From Campylobacter concisus UNSWCS (lineage in GTDB: Bacteria; Campylobacterota; Campylobacteria; Campylobacterales; Campylobacteraceae), in contig NZ_ANNG01000010.1 in NCBI RefSeq assembly GCF_000466685.1, forward strand, positions 1 through 64,000: 64,000 nucleotides of DNA. Reading direction: 5' to 3'. A program made the translations under genes and the position numbers. Within the stretch, counting starts at the first letter, position 1. The number at the start of each line of letters is the position of its first letter. Below, piece after piece: positions 26,416 through 34,692 of this stretch. The notes under the pieces were generated by a model. It was given only the letters and a program-made list of their open reading frames with translations, ran no database searches and was not told the DNA's origin.

Positions 26416-26994
26416 ATGAGACGTTGCGAGTGGGCCAAGGGTGAGCTTGATATAGCCTACCACGATAATGAGTGGGGCAAAGTCATAAAAGATGATAGAA
26501 AATTTTTTGAAATGATAGTTTTAGAGGGCTTTCAAGCAGGACTTTCGTGGCATGGAGTGCTTCAAAAAAGAGAGGCTATGAGAGCGGCGTTTGATGGCTT
26601 TGACCCTGAAAAGATCAAGCTTTATGGCGAGGCTGAGATAGCTAAATTTATGCAAAACGAAGGGCTGATACGCAATAGACTAAAACTAAAATCGCTTTCT
26701 GTAAACGCCCTTGCATTTTTATCAGTAACGCAAGAATTTGGCAGCTTTTATGACTATTTGTGGGGGCATTTGCTAAAGAAATTTGACCCCAAATTTGACG
26801 GCAAACAGATCATCAATCACTATCAAAATATCAAGCAAGTGCCAGCAACCACGCCGATGTCTGACTTTGTGGCAAAGGAGCTAAAAAAGCGAGGGTTTAA
26901 GTTTCTAGGCTCTGTTAGCACCTATGCCTTTTTGCAAAGCGTGGGCGTGGTGGATGATCATATGGACTATTGTTTTTGCAAGGCAAAAGTCTGA
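26416..26994 (+). CDS. tag: DNA-3-methyladenine glycosylase I
   Basis: Tag removes 3-methyladenine from alkylated DNA. The 192-aa protein begins MRRCEWAKGELDIAYHDNEWG with the zinc-ligand Cys4 and His17, and ends DDHMDYCFC, supplying the other His and Cys ligands. The length is standard. It starts immediately after the epimerase TAA, so the two are translated from one mRNA. Confidence 0.94.
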   Translation: MRRCEWAKGELDIAYHDNEWGKVIKDDRKFFEMIVLEGFQAGLSWHGVLQKREAMRAAFDGFDPEKIKLYGEAEIAKFMQNEGLIRNRLKLKSLSVNALAFLSVTQEFGSFYDYLWGHLLKKFDPKFDGKQIINHYQNIKQVPATTPMSDFVAKELKKRGFKFLGSVSTYAFLQSVGVVDDHMDYCFCKAKV

Positions 26995-27842
26995 TTAGGA
27001 TAGTTTTTGCACTTTTGGTGCTTTTAAATTTTGCATTTTCTCTTGATCTGCTACGCCTTAGCGAATTTAAAGAGCAAAACGTCAGTGGCTGGCTAGCTAG
27101 CGAGAAGCTTGATGGCGTGCGTGCCTACTGGGACGGAGAGAATTTGCTCTCAAGGCAGGGCAAAAAACTAAATGCACCGCCAAGTTTTACTAAAAATTTC
27201 CCTAAATTTGCACTTGATGGCGAGCTTTACGCAAAGGAGCTTAAATTTGAAGAGATTCAAGCAAGCGTTATGGGTAAGCTGCCAGATGAAAAGGCGTGGA
27301 GCAGGCTTAAATTTCATATTTTTGACATGCCAGAGGCGAGCGGTGGCTTGCTTGCTAGGCTTGAAGTCTTGGCTAAATTTCTAAAAAATGAGCCAAATCA
27401 AAATTTGATCATCATAAAGCAGATAAAAATGCGTGATAACGCTCACTTTTTAAAATTTGCTGAAAGTATCATCGCAAAGGGTGGCGAAGGAGCTGTGGTG
27501 CGTGAGCCAAATGCGCCATACGAGCGAAAACGAAGTAAAAATGCGCTCAAATTTAAGAAATTTAAAGATGCCGAGTGTGAGGTGATCTCAATAAATAAAG
27601 GCAGCGGCAAATACGCAAATTTTGCTGGCTCGCTCACCTGCAAGGCACTTGGCGGCAAAGATGATAAAAAAAGAGCTGGCGAGCCAAAAGAGGGCACTAT
27701 CTTTAAAATAGGCTCAGGACTAAGTGATAAAAACCGTCAAGAGCCCCCAAAGATAGGCTCTATCATCACATATAAATTTCAAAATTTAACCTCTAATGGC
27801 AAGCCAAGATTTCCTATATTTTTAAGGGTTAGAGAGGATTAA
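26970..27842 (+). CDS. Exported ATP-dependent DNA ligase (LigE-like)
   Basis: The 290-aa protein has the adenylation motif KLDGVRAYWDG with nucleophilic Lys46, motif III-like FALDGELYA, motif IV GGEGAVVREP, and motif V LKFKKFKDAECEV, followed by a small OB domain. A hydrophobic signal segment (about 8-25) predicts export to the periplasm, as in the small ligases of several naturally transformable Gram-negatives. The start is uncertain: TTG at 26970 lies within tag and lacks a clear ribosome site; another TTG lies at 26976. Function in uptake or biofilm DNA repair is inference. Confidence 0.85.
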   Translation: MFLQGKSLIRIVFALLVLLNFAFSLDLLRLSEFKEQNVSGWLASEKLDGVRAYWDGENLLSRQGKKLNAPPSFTKNFPKFALDGELYAKELKFEEIQASVMGKLPDEKAWSRLKFHIFDMPEASGGLLARLEVLAKFLKNEPNQNLIIIKQIKMRDNAHFLKFAESIIAKGGEGAVVREPNAPYERKRSKNALKFKKFKDAECEVISINKGSGKYANFAGSLTCKALGGKDDKKRAGEPKEGTIFKIGSGLSDKNRQEPPKIGSIITYKFQNLTSNGKPRFPIFLRVRED

Positions 27843-28879
27843 ATTTCATCCGCGATCTCTTTTAATGCCCTAAAAGAGTCAAGCTGCGCCTTTTCATCAA
27901 AAATAAAGCTTTGAGCCATGATCTCATCGACTTCAAGTCTATTTTGAAACTCTAAAATTTGCTCTTTAACGCTTTGCTTTGAGCCTATAAAAGAGCACGC
28001 CATCATCTCTTCTGTGACACTTCTTTCTCTATTTTTTAGCTCTATCTGCCTAAAGTCGATCGGTCCAAAATGTGGAGCCTTGGCACCTGTTTTGTAAGAC
28101 GCAGCAAATACTTCGTCGTTATCTTTTTTTGGCGGCTGCAAATACTCTTTTTCGCCAGTTACTATGTTTAAGAAAAACTGCGTTTGTGTAGTGGCTAAAC
28201 TCTTTGCTAGCTCGTCATTTTGGGCTATTATCACATTTGCTCCTGCGATGACATAGGGCGCTTTTAAAAAGGGCGATGGTTTGAAATTTTGACGATAAAT
28301 TTCTACCGCTTTTTCTAGCGCACGTGGTGCAAAGTGCGACGCAAAGGCATAAGGCAGACCAAACTCAGCCGCTACGTATGCGCTATATATGCTTGAGCCA
28401 AGTATGTAAATAGGCGGAAAATTTTGAACTTTTGGATAGGCTTTTACGGCTCTTTTGGCGTTAAAATAGTCCATTAATTCGTTTATTTGCATATCAAATT
28501 CCACCTCTCTTGCGCCTCGTCTAAGCACCGCAGCTGTCTCTTGGTCGGTCCCTGGAGCTCTGCCTAGCCCAAGATCGACGCGGTTTGGAAATAGCGTCTC
28601 AAGAGTGGCATACTGCTCGGCGATGGAGTAGGGGCTGTGGTTTGGTAGCATCACGCCACCAGAGCCCACTCGCAGGCTTTTTGTATGCTCTAAGATGTGT
28701 GTGATGATGAGCTGCGTGGCTGAGCTTGCTAAATTTTGCATGTTGTGATGCTCGGCAACCCAGTAGCGATTTATGCCGATATCCTCGGCAAATTTAGCCA
28801 GTCTAACGGCTGCGTCTATGGCGGCTTTTGCGTCACCGCCTTGTTTTATCGGTAGTAAATTTAATATTGAGAGATTCAT
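27839..28879 (-). CDS. LLM-class flavin-dependent oxidoreductase (luciferase-like monooxygenase)
   Basis: The 346-aa protein has the bacterial-luciferase TIM-barrel pattern: YWVAEHHNMQNLASS near 39-53, LRVGSGGVMLPNHSPYSIAEQYA, and DLGLGRAPGTDQETAAVLRR. This set is typical of the MsnO8/YhbW group. Substrate unknown; FMN dependence is inferred from the family. Its 3' end overlaps the convergent ligase gene by four bases. ATCC-rich Shine-Dalgarno complement (AAGGAT) precedes the ATG. Confidence 0.87.
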   Translation of the reverse strand: MNLSILNLLPIKQGGDAKAAIDAAVRLAKFAEDIGINRYWVAEHHNMQNLASSATQLIITHILEHTKSLRVGSGGVMLPNHSPYSIAEQYATLETLFPNRVDLGLGRAPGTDQETAAVLRRGAREVEFDMQINELMDYFNAKRAVKAYPKVQNFPPIYILGSSIYSAYVAAEFGLPYAFASHFAPRALEKAVEIYRQNFKPSPFLKAPYVIAGANVIIAQNDELAKSLATTQTQFFLNIVTGEKEYLQPPKKDNDEVFAASYKTGAKAPHFGPIDFRQIELKNRERSVTEEMMACSFIGSKQSVKEQILEFQNRLEVDEIMAQSFIFDEKAQLDSFRALKEIADEI

Positions 28880-29008
28880 TTTTTATCCTTTTTTATTTTG
28901 TAGATGAGGGATTATAAAGATTAAATTTAAAATAAATTGTAAGTCTATTTTAAATTTATAGTCAAAGATCTATTCACACAGCCTTCAAGCAAAATTTAAA
29001 AACTAACC

Positions 29009-29030
29009 TTGCTTTACTTTTGCTTTACTC
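29009..29030 (+). repeat. Tandem 11-bp direct repeat in the galE promoter
   Basis: TTGCTTTACTT at 29009-29019 is followed at once by TTGCTTTACTC at 29020-29030. The pair ends ten bases before the -10 element and so covers the -35 region. A spacing of one helical turn could let a regulator bind both copies. Confidence 0.4.
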
Positions 29031-29039
29031 TATTTTTGA

Positions 29040-29045
29040 TAAAAT
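29040..29045 (+). promoter_or_regulatory. Probable galE promoter, -10 TAAAAT
   Basis: TAAAAT preceded by TTTTTGA lies in the 178-bp gap between divergent genes. Transcription would start near 29052, only about six bases before an in-frame ATG at 29058, which favours the TTG start at 29073. Confidence 0.5.
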
Positions 29046-29072
29046 TACACACTTTTAATGAAAGGCTTAAAC

Positions 29073-30056
29073 TTGAAGATTTTAGTAACAGGTGGAGCTG
29101 GATACATCGGCAGCCACGTAGTAAAAGCACTTTTAAAGCAAGGCAAAGATGAGATAACCATCATCGACAATCTCTGTAAGGGCTCACAAAAAGCACTTGA
29201 GGCACTCCAAAAGATAGGAAATTTCAAATTTATAAATGCAAATTTAGAAGATGATTTGAGCGAAATTTTTGCAAATGGTAAATTTGATGCGATCATCCAT
29301 TTTGCAGCGTTTATCGAGGTCTTTGAAAGTATGAGCGAGCCGCTAAAATACTATCTAAACAACACCGCAAACGTTGCAAGGGTGCTAAGATACGCAAAAA
29401 CTTACAATGTAAATAAATTTATATTTAGCTCAACTGCCGCGGTTTATGGCGAGCCAGACGTGGCGGAGGTGAGCGAGGCAACGCCTACAAACCCGATAAA
29501 TCCATACGGCAGAAGTAAGCTCATGAGCGAGCAGATCATCAAAGATTACGCCGCTTCAAATGAAAATTTCAAATTTGCGATTTTGCGCTATTTTAACGTC
29601 GCAGGTGCAGACGAGGAGGGGCTTATCGGTCAAAACTATCCAAACGCCACGCACCTTATCAAAGTAGCTGTGCAAACTGCACTTGGCAAGCGCGAGAGTA
29701 TGGGTATCTTTGGCGATGACTACGCGACAAAAGATGGCACATGCGTAAGAGACTACATCCACGTTAGCGACCTAGCGGACGCCCACATAAGCGCGCTGGA
29801 GTATATCGGCCAAAACGGTAGCGAAACTTTTAACGTGGGATATGGCAGGGGATTTAGCGTAAAAGAGGTCATCGAGACCGCAAAAAAAGTAAGCGGAGTA
29901 AATTTTAAGGTGCTAAATGCGCCAAGAAGGGACGGCGACCCAGCTATCCTTATCTCAAACGCAAGCAAACTGCGCTCGCTAACAAGCTGGAAGCCAAAAA
30001 GAGACGATCTAGCGCTCATCATAAAAACTGCCCTTGAGTGGGAAAAGAGAATTTAA
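29073..30056 (+). CDS. galE: UDP-glucose/UDP-GlcNAc 4-epimerase (GalE/Gne type)
   Basis: The 327-aa epimerase has GGAGYIGSH near 7-15 and the catalytic Tyr145/Lys149 (YGRSK). In Campylobacter the pgl-linked homologue (Gne) interconverts Glc/Gal and GlcNAc/GalNAc forms. I chose TTG at 29073 because AAAGG lies seven bases upstream and the protein then starts MKILVTGGAGYIG; an ATG at 29058 adds five residues but has no ribosome site. It heads the run of sugar-nucleotide genes leading to pgl. Confidence 0.92.
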   Translation: MKILVTGGAGYIGSHVVKALLKQGKDEITIIDNLCKGSQKALEALQKIGNFKFINANLEDDLSEIFANGKFDAIIHFAAFIEVFESMSEPLKYYLNNTANVARVLRYAKTYNVNKFIFSSTAAVYGEPDVAEVSEATPTNPINPYGRSKLMSEQIIKDYAASNENFKFAILRYFNVAGADEEGLIGQNYPNATHLIKVAVQTALGKRESMGIFGDDYATKDGTCVRDYIHVSDLADAHISALEYIGQNGSETFNVGYGRGFSVKEVIETAKKVSGVNFKVLNAPRRDGDPAILISNASKLRSLTSWKPKRDDLALIIKTALEWEKRI

Positions 30057-30064
30057 GGATAAGC

Positions 30065-31387
30065 ATGAAAATAGCAGTAATCGGAACCGGATATGTTGGA
30101 CTAGTAAGTGGCGCATGCTTTGCTAAGATGGGCAACAGCGTGATCTGCGTCGATGTCGATAGCAAAAAGATCGAAGCGCTAAAAAACGGCGTCGTGCCTA
30201 TATATGAGCCAGGGCTTGCTGATATCGTGAGTGAGTGCTATAAAAATGGCTCGCTTAAATTTAGCACGCAGATAACTGAGGCGCTAGAGCATGCAGATGT
30301 GCTATTTATCGCAGTTGGCACACCTATGGGTGCTGATGGGCAGGCTGATTTAAAATATGTCCTATCAGTTGCCAAGTCAATCGGAGAAAATTTAAGCAAA
30401 CCGCTAATAGTTGTCGATAAATCAACCGTTCCAGTGGGCACTGGAGCCAAGGTGCATGAGGTGATCGAGGCTGAGCTTAAAAAGAGAAATGTAGAGGTTA
30501 AATTTGAAGTCGTCTCAAATCCAGAGTTTTTAAAAGAGGGTGCGGCGGTTGAGGACTTTTTAAAGCCAGATCGCGTTGTTATCGGAGCTAGTAGCGAGTG
30601 GGGCTTTAGCGTGATGAGGGAGCTTTATGAGCCATTTATGAAAAATCACGACAGGCTCATTTGCATGGATGTAAAATCAGCCGAGATGACAAAATACGCT
30701 GCAAATTCGATGCTGGCAACCAAAATAAGCTTTATAAACGAGATAGCAAATATCTGCGAACGCGTGGGCGCTGATGTAAATTTAGTGAGAAAAGGCATCG
30801 GCAGCGACTCAAGGATCGGATATAGCTTCATCTACCCAGGCTGCGGATATGGTGGTAGCTGCTTTCCAAAAGACGTCGAGGCGCTCATCTACACAGCTAG
30901 ACAAAATGGCTTTGAACCAGAGCTTTTAAACGCGGTCGAGTCAAGAAATAAGGCTCAAAAAAGAGTGCTATTTGATAAAATTTATAACTTCTTTGGCGGC
31001 GATCTAAAGGGCAAAACGATCGCACTTTGGGGACTTGCGTTTAAGCCAAATACCGATGATATGAGAGAGGCTAGCTCGCTAACTTTGATAAAGCTTTTAT
31101 ATGAAGCTGGCGCAAAAGTGGTCGCTTACGATCCAAAAGCAAGCGAAGAAGCTAAAAAATATATGCCAAATTTAGATGTGAAATACGCTAAAAATAAATA
31201 TGACGCTCTTGATAACGCCGATGCAATGGTGCTTGTTACAGAGTGGAGCGAGTTTAGATCGCCTGATTTTATGGAGATCAAAGAGAGGCTAAAAAACGCT
31301 GTCATATTTGACGGACGCAACCAGTATAACGCTAAAGCTTTGGCTGAGCATGGATTTAAGTATTTTCAGATAGGCGTCAAATCGTGA
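30065..31387 (+). CDS. ugd: UDP-glucose 6-dehydrogenase
   Basis: This 440-aa NAD-dependent enzyme oxidises UDP-glucose to UDP-glucuronate. It has the Rossmann GTGYVG at 7-12 and the catalytic Cys266 in YGGSCFPKD. The ATG at 30065 has AAGGA five bases upstream; an open frame extends into galE but the protein clearly begins at MKIAVIGTGYVG. It is eight bases after galE and overlaps the ecotin-like gene by four. Confidence 0.92.
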   Translation: MKIAVIGTGYVGLVSGACFAKMGNSVICVDVDSKKIEALKNGVVPIYEPGLADIVSECYKNGSLKFSTQITEALEHADVLFIAVGTPMGADGQADLKYVLSVAKSIGENLSKPLIVVDKSTVPVGTGAKVHEVIEAELKKRNVEVKFEVVSNPEFLKEGAAVEDFLKPDRVVIGASSEWGFSVMRELYEPFMKNHDRLICMDVKSAEMTKYAANSMLATKISFINEIANICERVGADVNLVRKGIGSDSRIGYSFIYPGCGYGGSCFPKDVEALIYTARQNGFEPELLNAVESRNKAQKRVLFDKIYNFFGGDLKGKTIALWGLAFKPNTDDMREASSLTLIKLLYEAGAKVVAYDPKASEEAKKYMPNLDVKYAKNKYDALDNADAMVLVTEWSEFRSPDFMEIKERLKNAVIFDGRNQYNAKALAEHGFKYFQIGVKS

Positions 31388-31827
31388 AGCAAATTTTATC
31401 TCTCATAGCTTGTTTATTGCCTTTTACGCTTTTTGCTAGCGAGGCTTCAGGTAAAAGCGAAGCAAAGACGCAAAAACAGGTTTTTGAGCTGCCCGTCTCA
31501 AAGATGCCGAATGATTATTTTAAATATGAAGCTGCATTTTTTAAAGAGATGCAAACGGATTGCGAATTTGCTATGCTAGAGGGCGGAGACTTAGATAAAA
31601 AAGAGGATAAAAGCGGGGTTCGTTATGAATTTAATGCAGACGATAAACCGCTTAAGCCTTGCAATGGCAAAAATAAAAAGAGGCAAATTTATTATGAATT
31701 TACCCAAATTTTGCCTGGCATTAGCCCCATTAAGATCGTAACCCCACAAGGCGTGGGCGCAGAGATAAGAATTTATGAACGTGTAGAAACAATAAAACCA
31801 AAAATTTTAAAAAGGAAAGAGAAATGA
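31384..31827 (+). CDS. Ecotin-like serine protease inhibitor
   Basis: The 147-aa protein has a signal peptide (1-18) and matches ecotin in layout: a KQVFELP strand, a first Cys in TDCEF (Cys60), a GG pair and charged loop, a second Cys in LKPCNGKNKKR (Cys93), and a closing PIKIVTPQGVGAEIRIYE strand aligned with the ecotin C-terminal VVYTP/VKYRVW region. Cys60 and Cys93 would form the reactive-loop disulfide, and Leu90, three residues before Cys93, occupies the P1 position. The loop is about four residues shorter than in E. coli ecotin. GTG start, overlapping ugd by four bases. Periplasmic role as inhibitor of host or own serine proteases is inference. Confidence 0.72.
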   Translation: MKQILSLIACLLPFTLFASEASGKSEAKTQKQVFELPVSKMPNDYFKYEAAFFKEMQTDCEFAMLEGGDLDKKEDKSGVRYEFNADDKPLKPCNGKNKKRQIYYEFTQILPGISPIKIVTPQGVGAEIRIYERVETIKPKILKRKEK

Positions 31828-33056
31828 AAATAGCAGTAGTAGGACTTGGATATGTGGGACTTCCACTAGCAGCAGCTTTTAGTGAAAAGTACGAAGTAGT
31901 AGGCTTTGACGTAAATGCAAAACGTATAGAAGAGCTTAAAAGTGGCTATGATAGAACGCTTGAACTTAGCAACGAGCAGATGAAAAAAGCGATCGATAAT
32001 GGCATGAAATTTAGCCTAAATTTAGATGACATCAGAAGTTGCAACTTCTTTATCGTAACCGTCCCAACTCCGATAGATAAGAACAAACGCCCTGATCTAA
32101 CCCCAGTGGTAAAAGCGACCCAGAGCGTGGCAAAAGTGCTTAAAAAAGGCGACATCGTTGTCTATGAGAGCACCGTTTATCCAGGCGTTACAGAAGAAAT
32201 TTGCGTGCCACTTCTTGAAAAGAGTGGGCTTAAATTTAACAAAGACTTCTTCTGCGGCTACTCTCCAGAGCGCATAAACCCAGGCGATAAAGAGCACACT
32301 GTTACAAAGATCAAAAAGATCACAAGTGGCTCAACCCCAGAGATCGCAGACAAGGTCGATGAAATTTATCGTTCTATCATCACAGCTGGCACTCACAAAG
32401 CTTCAAGCATCAAAGTGGCAGAAGCAGCAAAGGTCATCGAAAACACTCAGCGCGACATCAACATCGCCTTTATAAACGAGCTTGCGATGCTATTTGAAAA
32501 GCTTCACATCAACACTATCGACGTGCTTGAGGCTGCAGGTACGAAGTGGAATTTCTTAAATTTCCGCCCAGGTCTAGTCGGCGGTCACTGCATCGGCGTA
32601 GATCCATACTATCTAACTCACAAAGCTCAAGAGGTAGGCTACAACCCTGAAATGATCCTAGCAGGTCGCCGCATCAACGATGATATGGGCAGATACGCAG
32701 CCGATCAAGTGATAAAACTAATGATAAGAAAGGGTGTGCTTATAAACAAAGCGCGCGTGCTTGTTCTTGGTATGACATTTAAAGAAAACTGCCCAGATAT
32801 AAGAAACTCTCGCGTTATAGACGTGGTTGATGAGCTAAAAGACTTTGGCTGCAAGGTCGATGTGACTGATCCTTGGGCTGATAGCGCTGAGGTAAAACAC
32901 GAGTACGGCTTTGATCTAGTAAAAGAGTATAACCTAGACGACTACGACTGCATCGTGATCGCAGTAGCGCACAATGAATTTAAAAAGCTCAACCTAAAAG
33001 GCCGCTTGGTTTATGATATAAAAAATATCTACCCAGAGGCTGACGCTAGGCTGTAA
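31824..33056 (+). CDS. UDP-N-acetylhexosamine 6-dehydrogenase (WbpO/TviB family)
   Basis: The 410-aa nucleotide-sugar dehydrogenase has GLGYVGLPLA at 7-16, the NTQRDINIAFINELA helix and catalytic Cys256 in VGGHCIGVDPYYL. This subgroup oxidises UDP-GalNAc or UDP-GlcNAc to the uronic acid, differing from ugd at 30065. AAAGGA precedes the ATG, which overlaps the ecotin-like stop by four bases. A terminator follows at 33083-33119. Confidence 0.88.
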   Translation: MKIAVVGLGYVGLPLAAAFSEKYEVVGFDVNAKRIEELKSGYDRTLELSNEQMKKAIDNGMKFSLNLDDIRSCNFFIVTVPTPIDKNKRPDLTPVVKATQSVAKVLKKGDIVVYESTVYPGVTEEICVPLLEKSGLKFNKDFFCGYSPERINPGDKEHTVTKIKKITSGSTPEIADKVDEIYRSIITAGTHKASSIKVAEAAKVIENTQRDINIAFINELAMLFEKLHINTIDVLEAAGTKWNFLNFRPGLVGGHCIGVDPYYLTHKAQEVGYNPEMILAGRRINDDMGRYAADQVIKLMIRKGVLINKARVLVLGMTFKENCPDIRNSRVIDVVDELKDFGCKVDVTDPWADSAEVKHEYGFDLVKEYNLDDYDCIVIAVAHNEFKKLNLKGRLVYDIKNIYPEADARL

Positions 33057-33082
33057 GTGAGCGTTAAATTTAAAATTTACAT

Positions 33083-33119
33083 AGCTGCCTTGCCATTTGG
33101 CTTGGCGGCTAATTTTTTT
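33083..33119 (+). terminator. Intrinsic terminator after the WbpO/TviB-like gene
   Basis: AGCTGCC (33083-33089) pairs with GGCGGCT (33104-33110), with an inner GCC/GGC pairing, and T7 follows. It should end the galE-ugd-ecotin-wbpO transcript and thus separates it from the pgl operon proper. Confidence 0.7.
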
Positions 33120-33133
33120 GGTTTTTTCTTTTT

Positions 33134-33157
33134 AAATTTAGCTTTTGGGCTAAATTT
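33134..33157. promoter_or_regulatory. Perfect inverted repeat upstream of the flippase gene
   Basis: AAATTTAGC (33134-33142) and GCTAAATTT (33149-33157) are perfect complements around a six-base loop, ending 17 bases before the flippase ATG and just before its AAAGG. It may be an operator or an mRNA hairpin that affects translation. Confidence 0.35.
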
Positions 33158-33174
33158 CAAAGGTTAAAAGTCTA

Positions 33175-34692
33175 ATGCTAATCAATCTAATAAGCTCGAT
33201 CGTCGTTTTTGTCGTATCAATGGGCATAAATTTCTTTCTTACGCCATTTATCTTAAAAAGTCTTGGCAACGAGGCATTTGGCTTTGTGGGTCTTAGCAAC
33301 GCCATCGTTAGCTACGCAGCGGTCGTAAGCGTGGCGATCAACTCGGTCAGTGGGCGCTTTGTCGCTCATGCGTGGCACAAAAAAGACCTAAGCCTTGCAA
33401 ACACCTACTACTCATCAGTGCTTGTTGTAAATATCTTCTTTTGCGCCGTTGTAGTGGTGCTTAGCTCTGTTTTCATACTAAATTTGCAAAGCTTTTTAAA
33501 CGTCCCTGAAAATTTGCTATATGATGTGAGAATGACCCTTGTCTTTTACTTTATAAATTTCTGCGTTGGGCTATTTAACGGCGTTTTGACGGTTTGTGCG
33601 TTTGTGACAAACAAGCTCTACCTACTCTCCATCAGAAACGCCATCTCAAGCGCGATCCTAGCAGCCCTCATCGTGGCGCTCTTTTTCTTTTTTAAGCCAT
33701 TTATCTCATACATCGCCATCTCAGCGCTAGTTGCTAGCCTTTTTGTCTTTTTTAGCACCATTTTTATGTCAGCTCGCATCACACCAGAGCTAAAATTTAG
33801 CCTTAGTAAATTTGACTTTTCAAAGATAAAAGAGCTTTTAAGCTCTGGCATTTGGAACAGCTTTAATGCGCTAAACCGTATACTTTTAACAGGTATGGAC
33901 CTATTTATCTGCAACATTTTCGTAAATGCAAATGCCACTGGCCTTCTTTCAGTCGCCAAGGCCGCCCCTATCATACTGGAGAGCTTTGTGGCGCAGCTTA
34001 GCGGTATCTTTGCGCCAAAATTTGTCGAGCTTTACTCTAAAAATTTGATCACGGACCTCATAAAAGAGGCTAAATTTTCGATGAAGGTGATCGCCTTTGT
34101 GATGAGCGCTCCGGCTGCATTTTTCGTCGTTTTTGGGCTTGATTTTTACACGCTTTGGCTACCTTTTAAAAGCGCAGATGAGGTTAAATTTATCTACAAC
34201 GTCTCGATGATCACGCTTGTGCCGATCGTCTTTATAAGCTTTGTCTTTTCGCTTTTTAACCTTGATAGCGCGACAAACAAGCTTCGCCGACCAGCCATTG
34301 CCAACACTATCCTTGGCGTTAGCACGATCATAGCGCAGATCGCACTGCTTAAATTTAGTGACTACGGCGTTTATGGTATCGTCATCGTCGCAGCCATTTT
34401 TTATAGCATAAGAATTCTCGGCTTTGACCTCATAAATGCTGCTTTAAATTTAGAGGTGAAACTCACCACATTTTACGGGGTTTATTTTAAAAATTTAGCC
34501 GTTTTTGCGCTTTGCGTGCTTGCGATGTTTGCCTGCAAGGACTTTGTGAGCTTAGATAACTGGCTAAAATTTGCTATCTTTGCTGCGATATACGCCAGCG
34601 CAGCTTATGTTTTGGGATATTTTTTGTTTTTTAATGCCTTCGAGCGAGGCATAGTCTGGCGTAAAATTTTAAAAAAATTTAAAAGGTCTTAA
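33175..34692 (+). CDS. MOP/Wzx-type polysaccharide flippase
   Basis: The 505-aa protein has about twelve to fourteen hydrophobic segments and the polysaccharide-export start ISSIVVFVVSMGINFFLTPFILKSLG (residues about 6-31) followed by GFVGLSNAIVSYA. There is no ATP-binding cassette. Such proteins move undecaprenyl-linked oligosaccharides across the inner membrane. It occupies the place where C. jejuni has the ABC flippase PglK, so it may flip the N-glycan precursor. Ribosome site AAAGG is rather far (about ten bases) from the ATG. Confidence 0.82.
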   Translation: MLINLISSIVVFVVSMGINFFLTPFILKSLGNEAFGFVGLSNAIVSYAAVVSVAINSVSGRFVAHAWHKKDLSLANTYYSSVLVVNIFFCAVVVVLSSVFILNLQSFLNVPENLLYDVRMTLVFYFINFCVGLFNGVLTVCAFVTNKLYLLSIRNAISSAILAALIVALFFFFKPFISYIAISALVASLFVFFSTIFMSARITPELKFSLSKFDFSKIKELLSSGIWNSFNALNRILLTGMDLFICNIFVNANATGLLSVAKAAPIILESFVAQLSGIFAPKFVELYSKNLITDLIKEAKFSMKVIAFVMSAPAAFFVVFGLDFYTLWLPFKSADEVKFIYNVSMITLVPIVFISFVFSLFNLDSATNKLRRPAIANTILGVSTIIAQIALLKFSDYGVYGIVIVAAIFYSIRILGFDLINAALNLEVKLTTFYGVYFKNLAVFALCVLAMFACKDFVSLDNWLKFAIFAAIYASAAYVLGYFLFFNAFERGIVWRKILKKFKRS

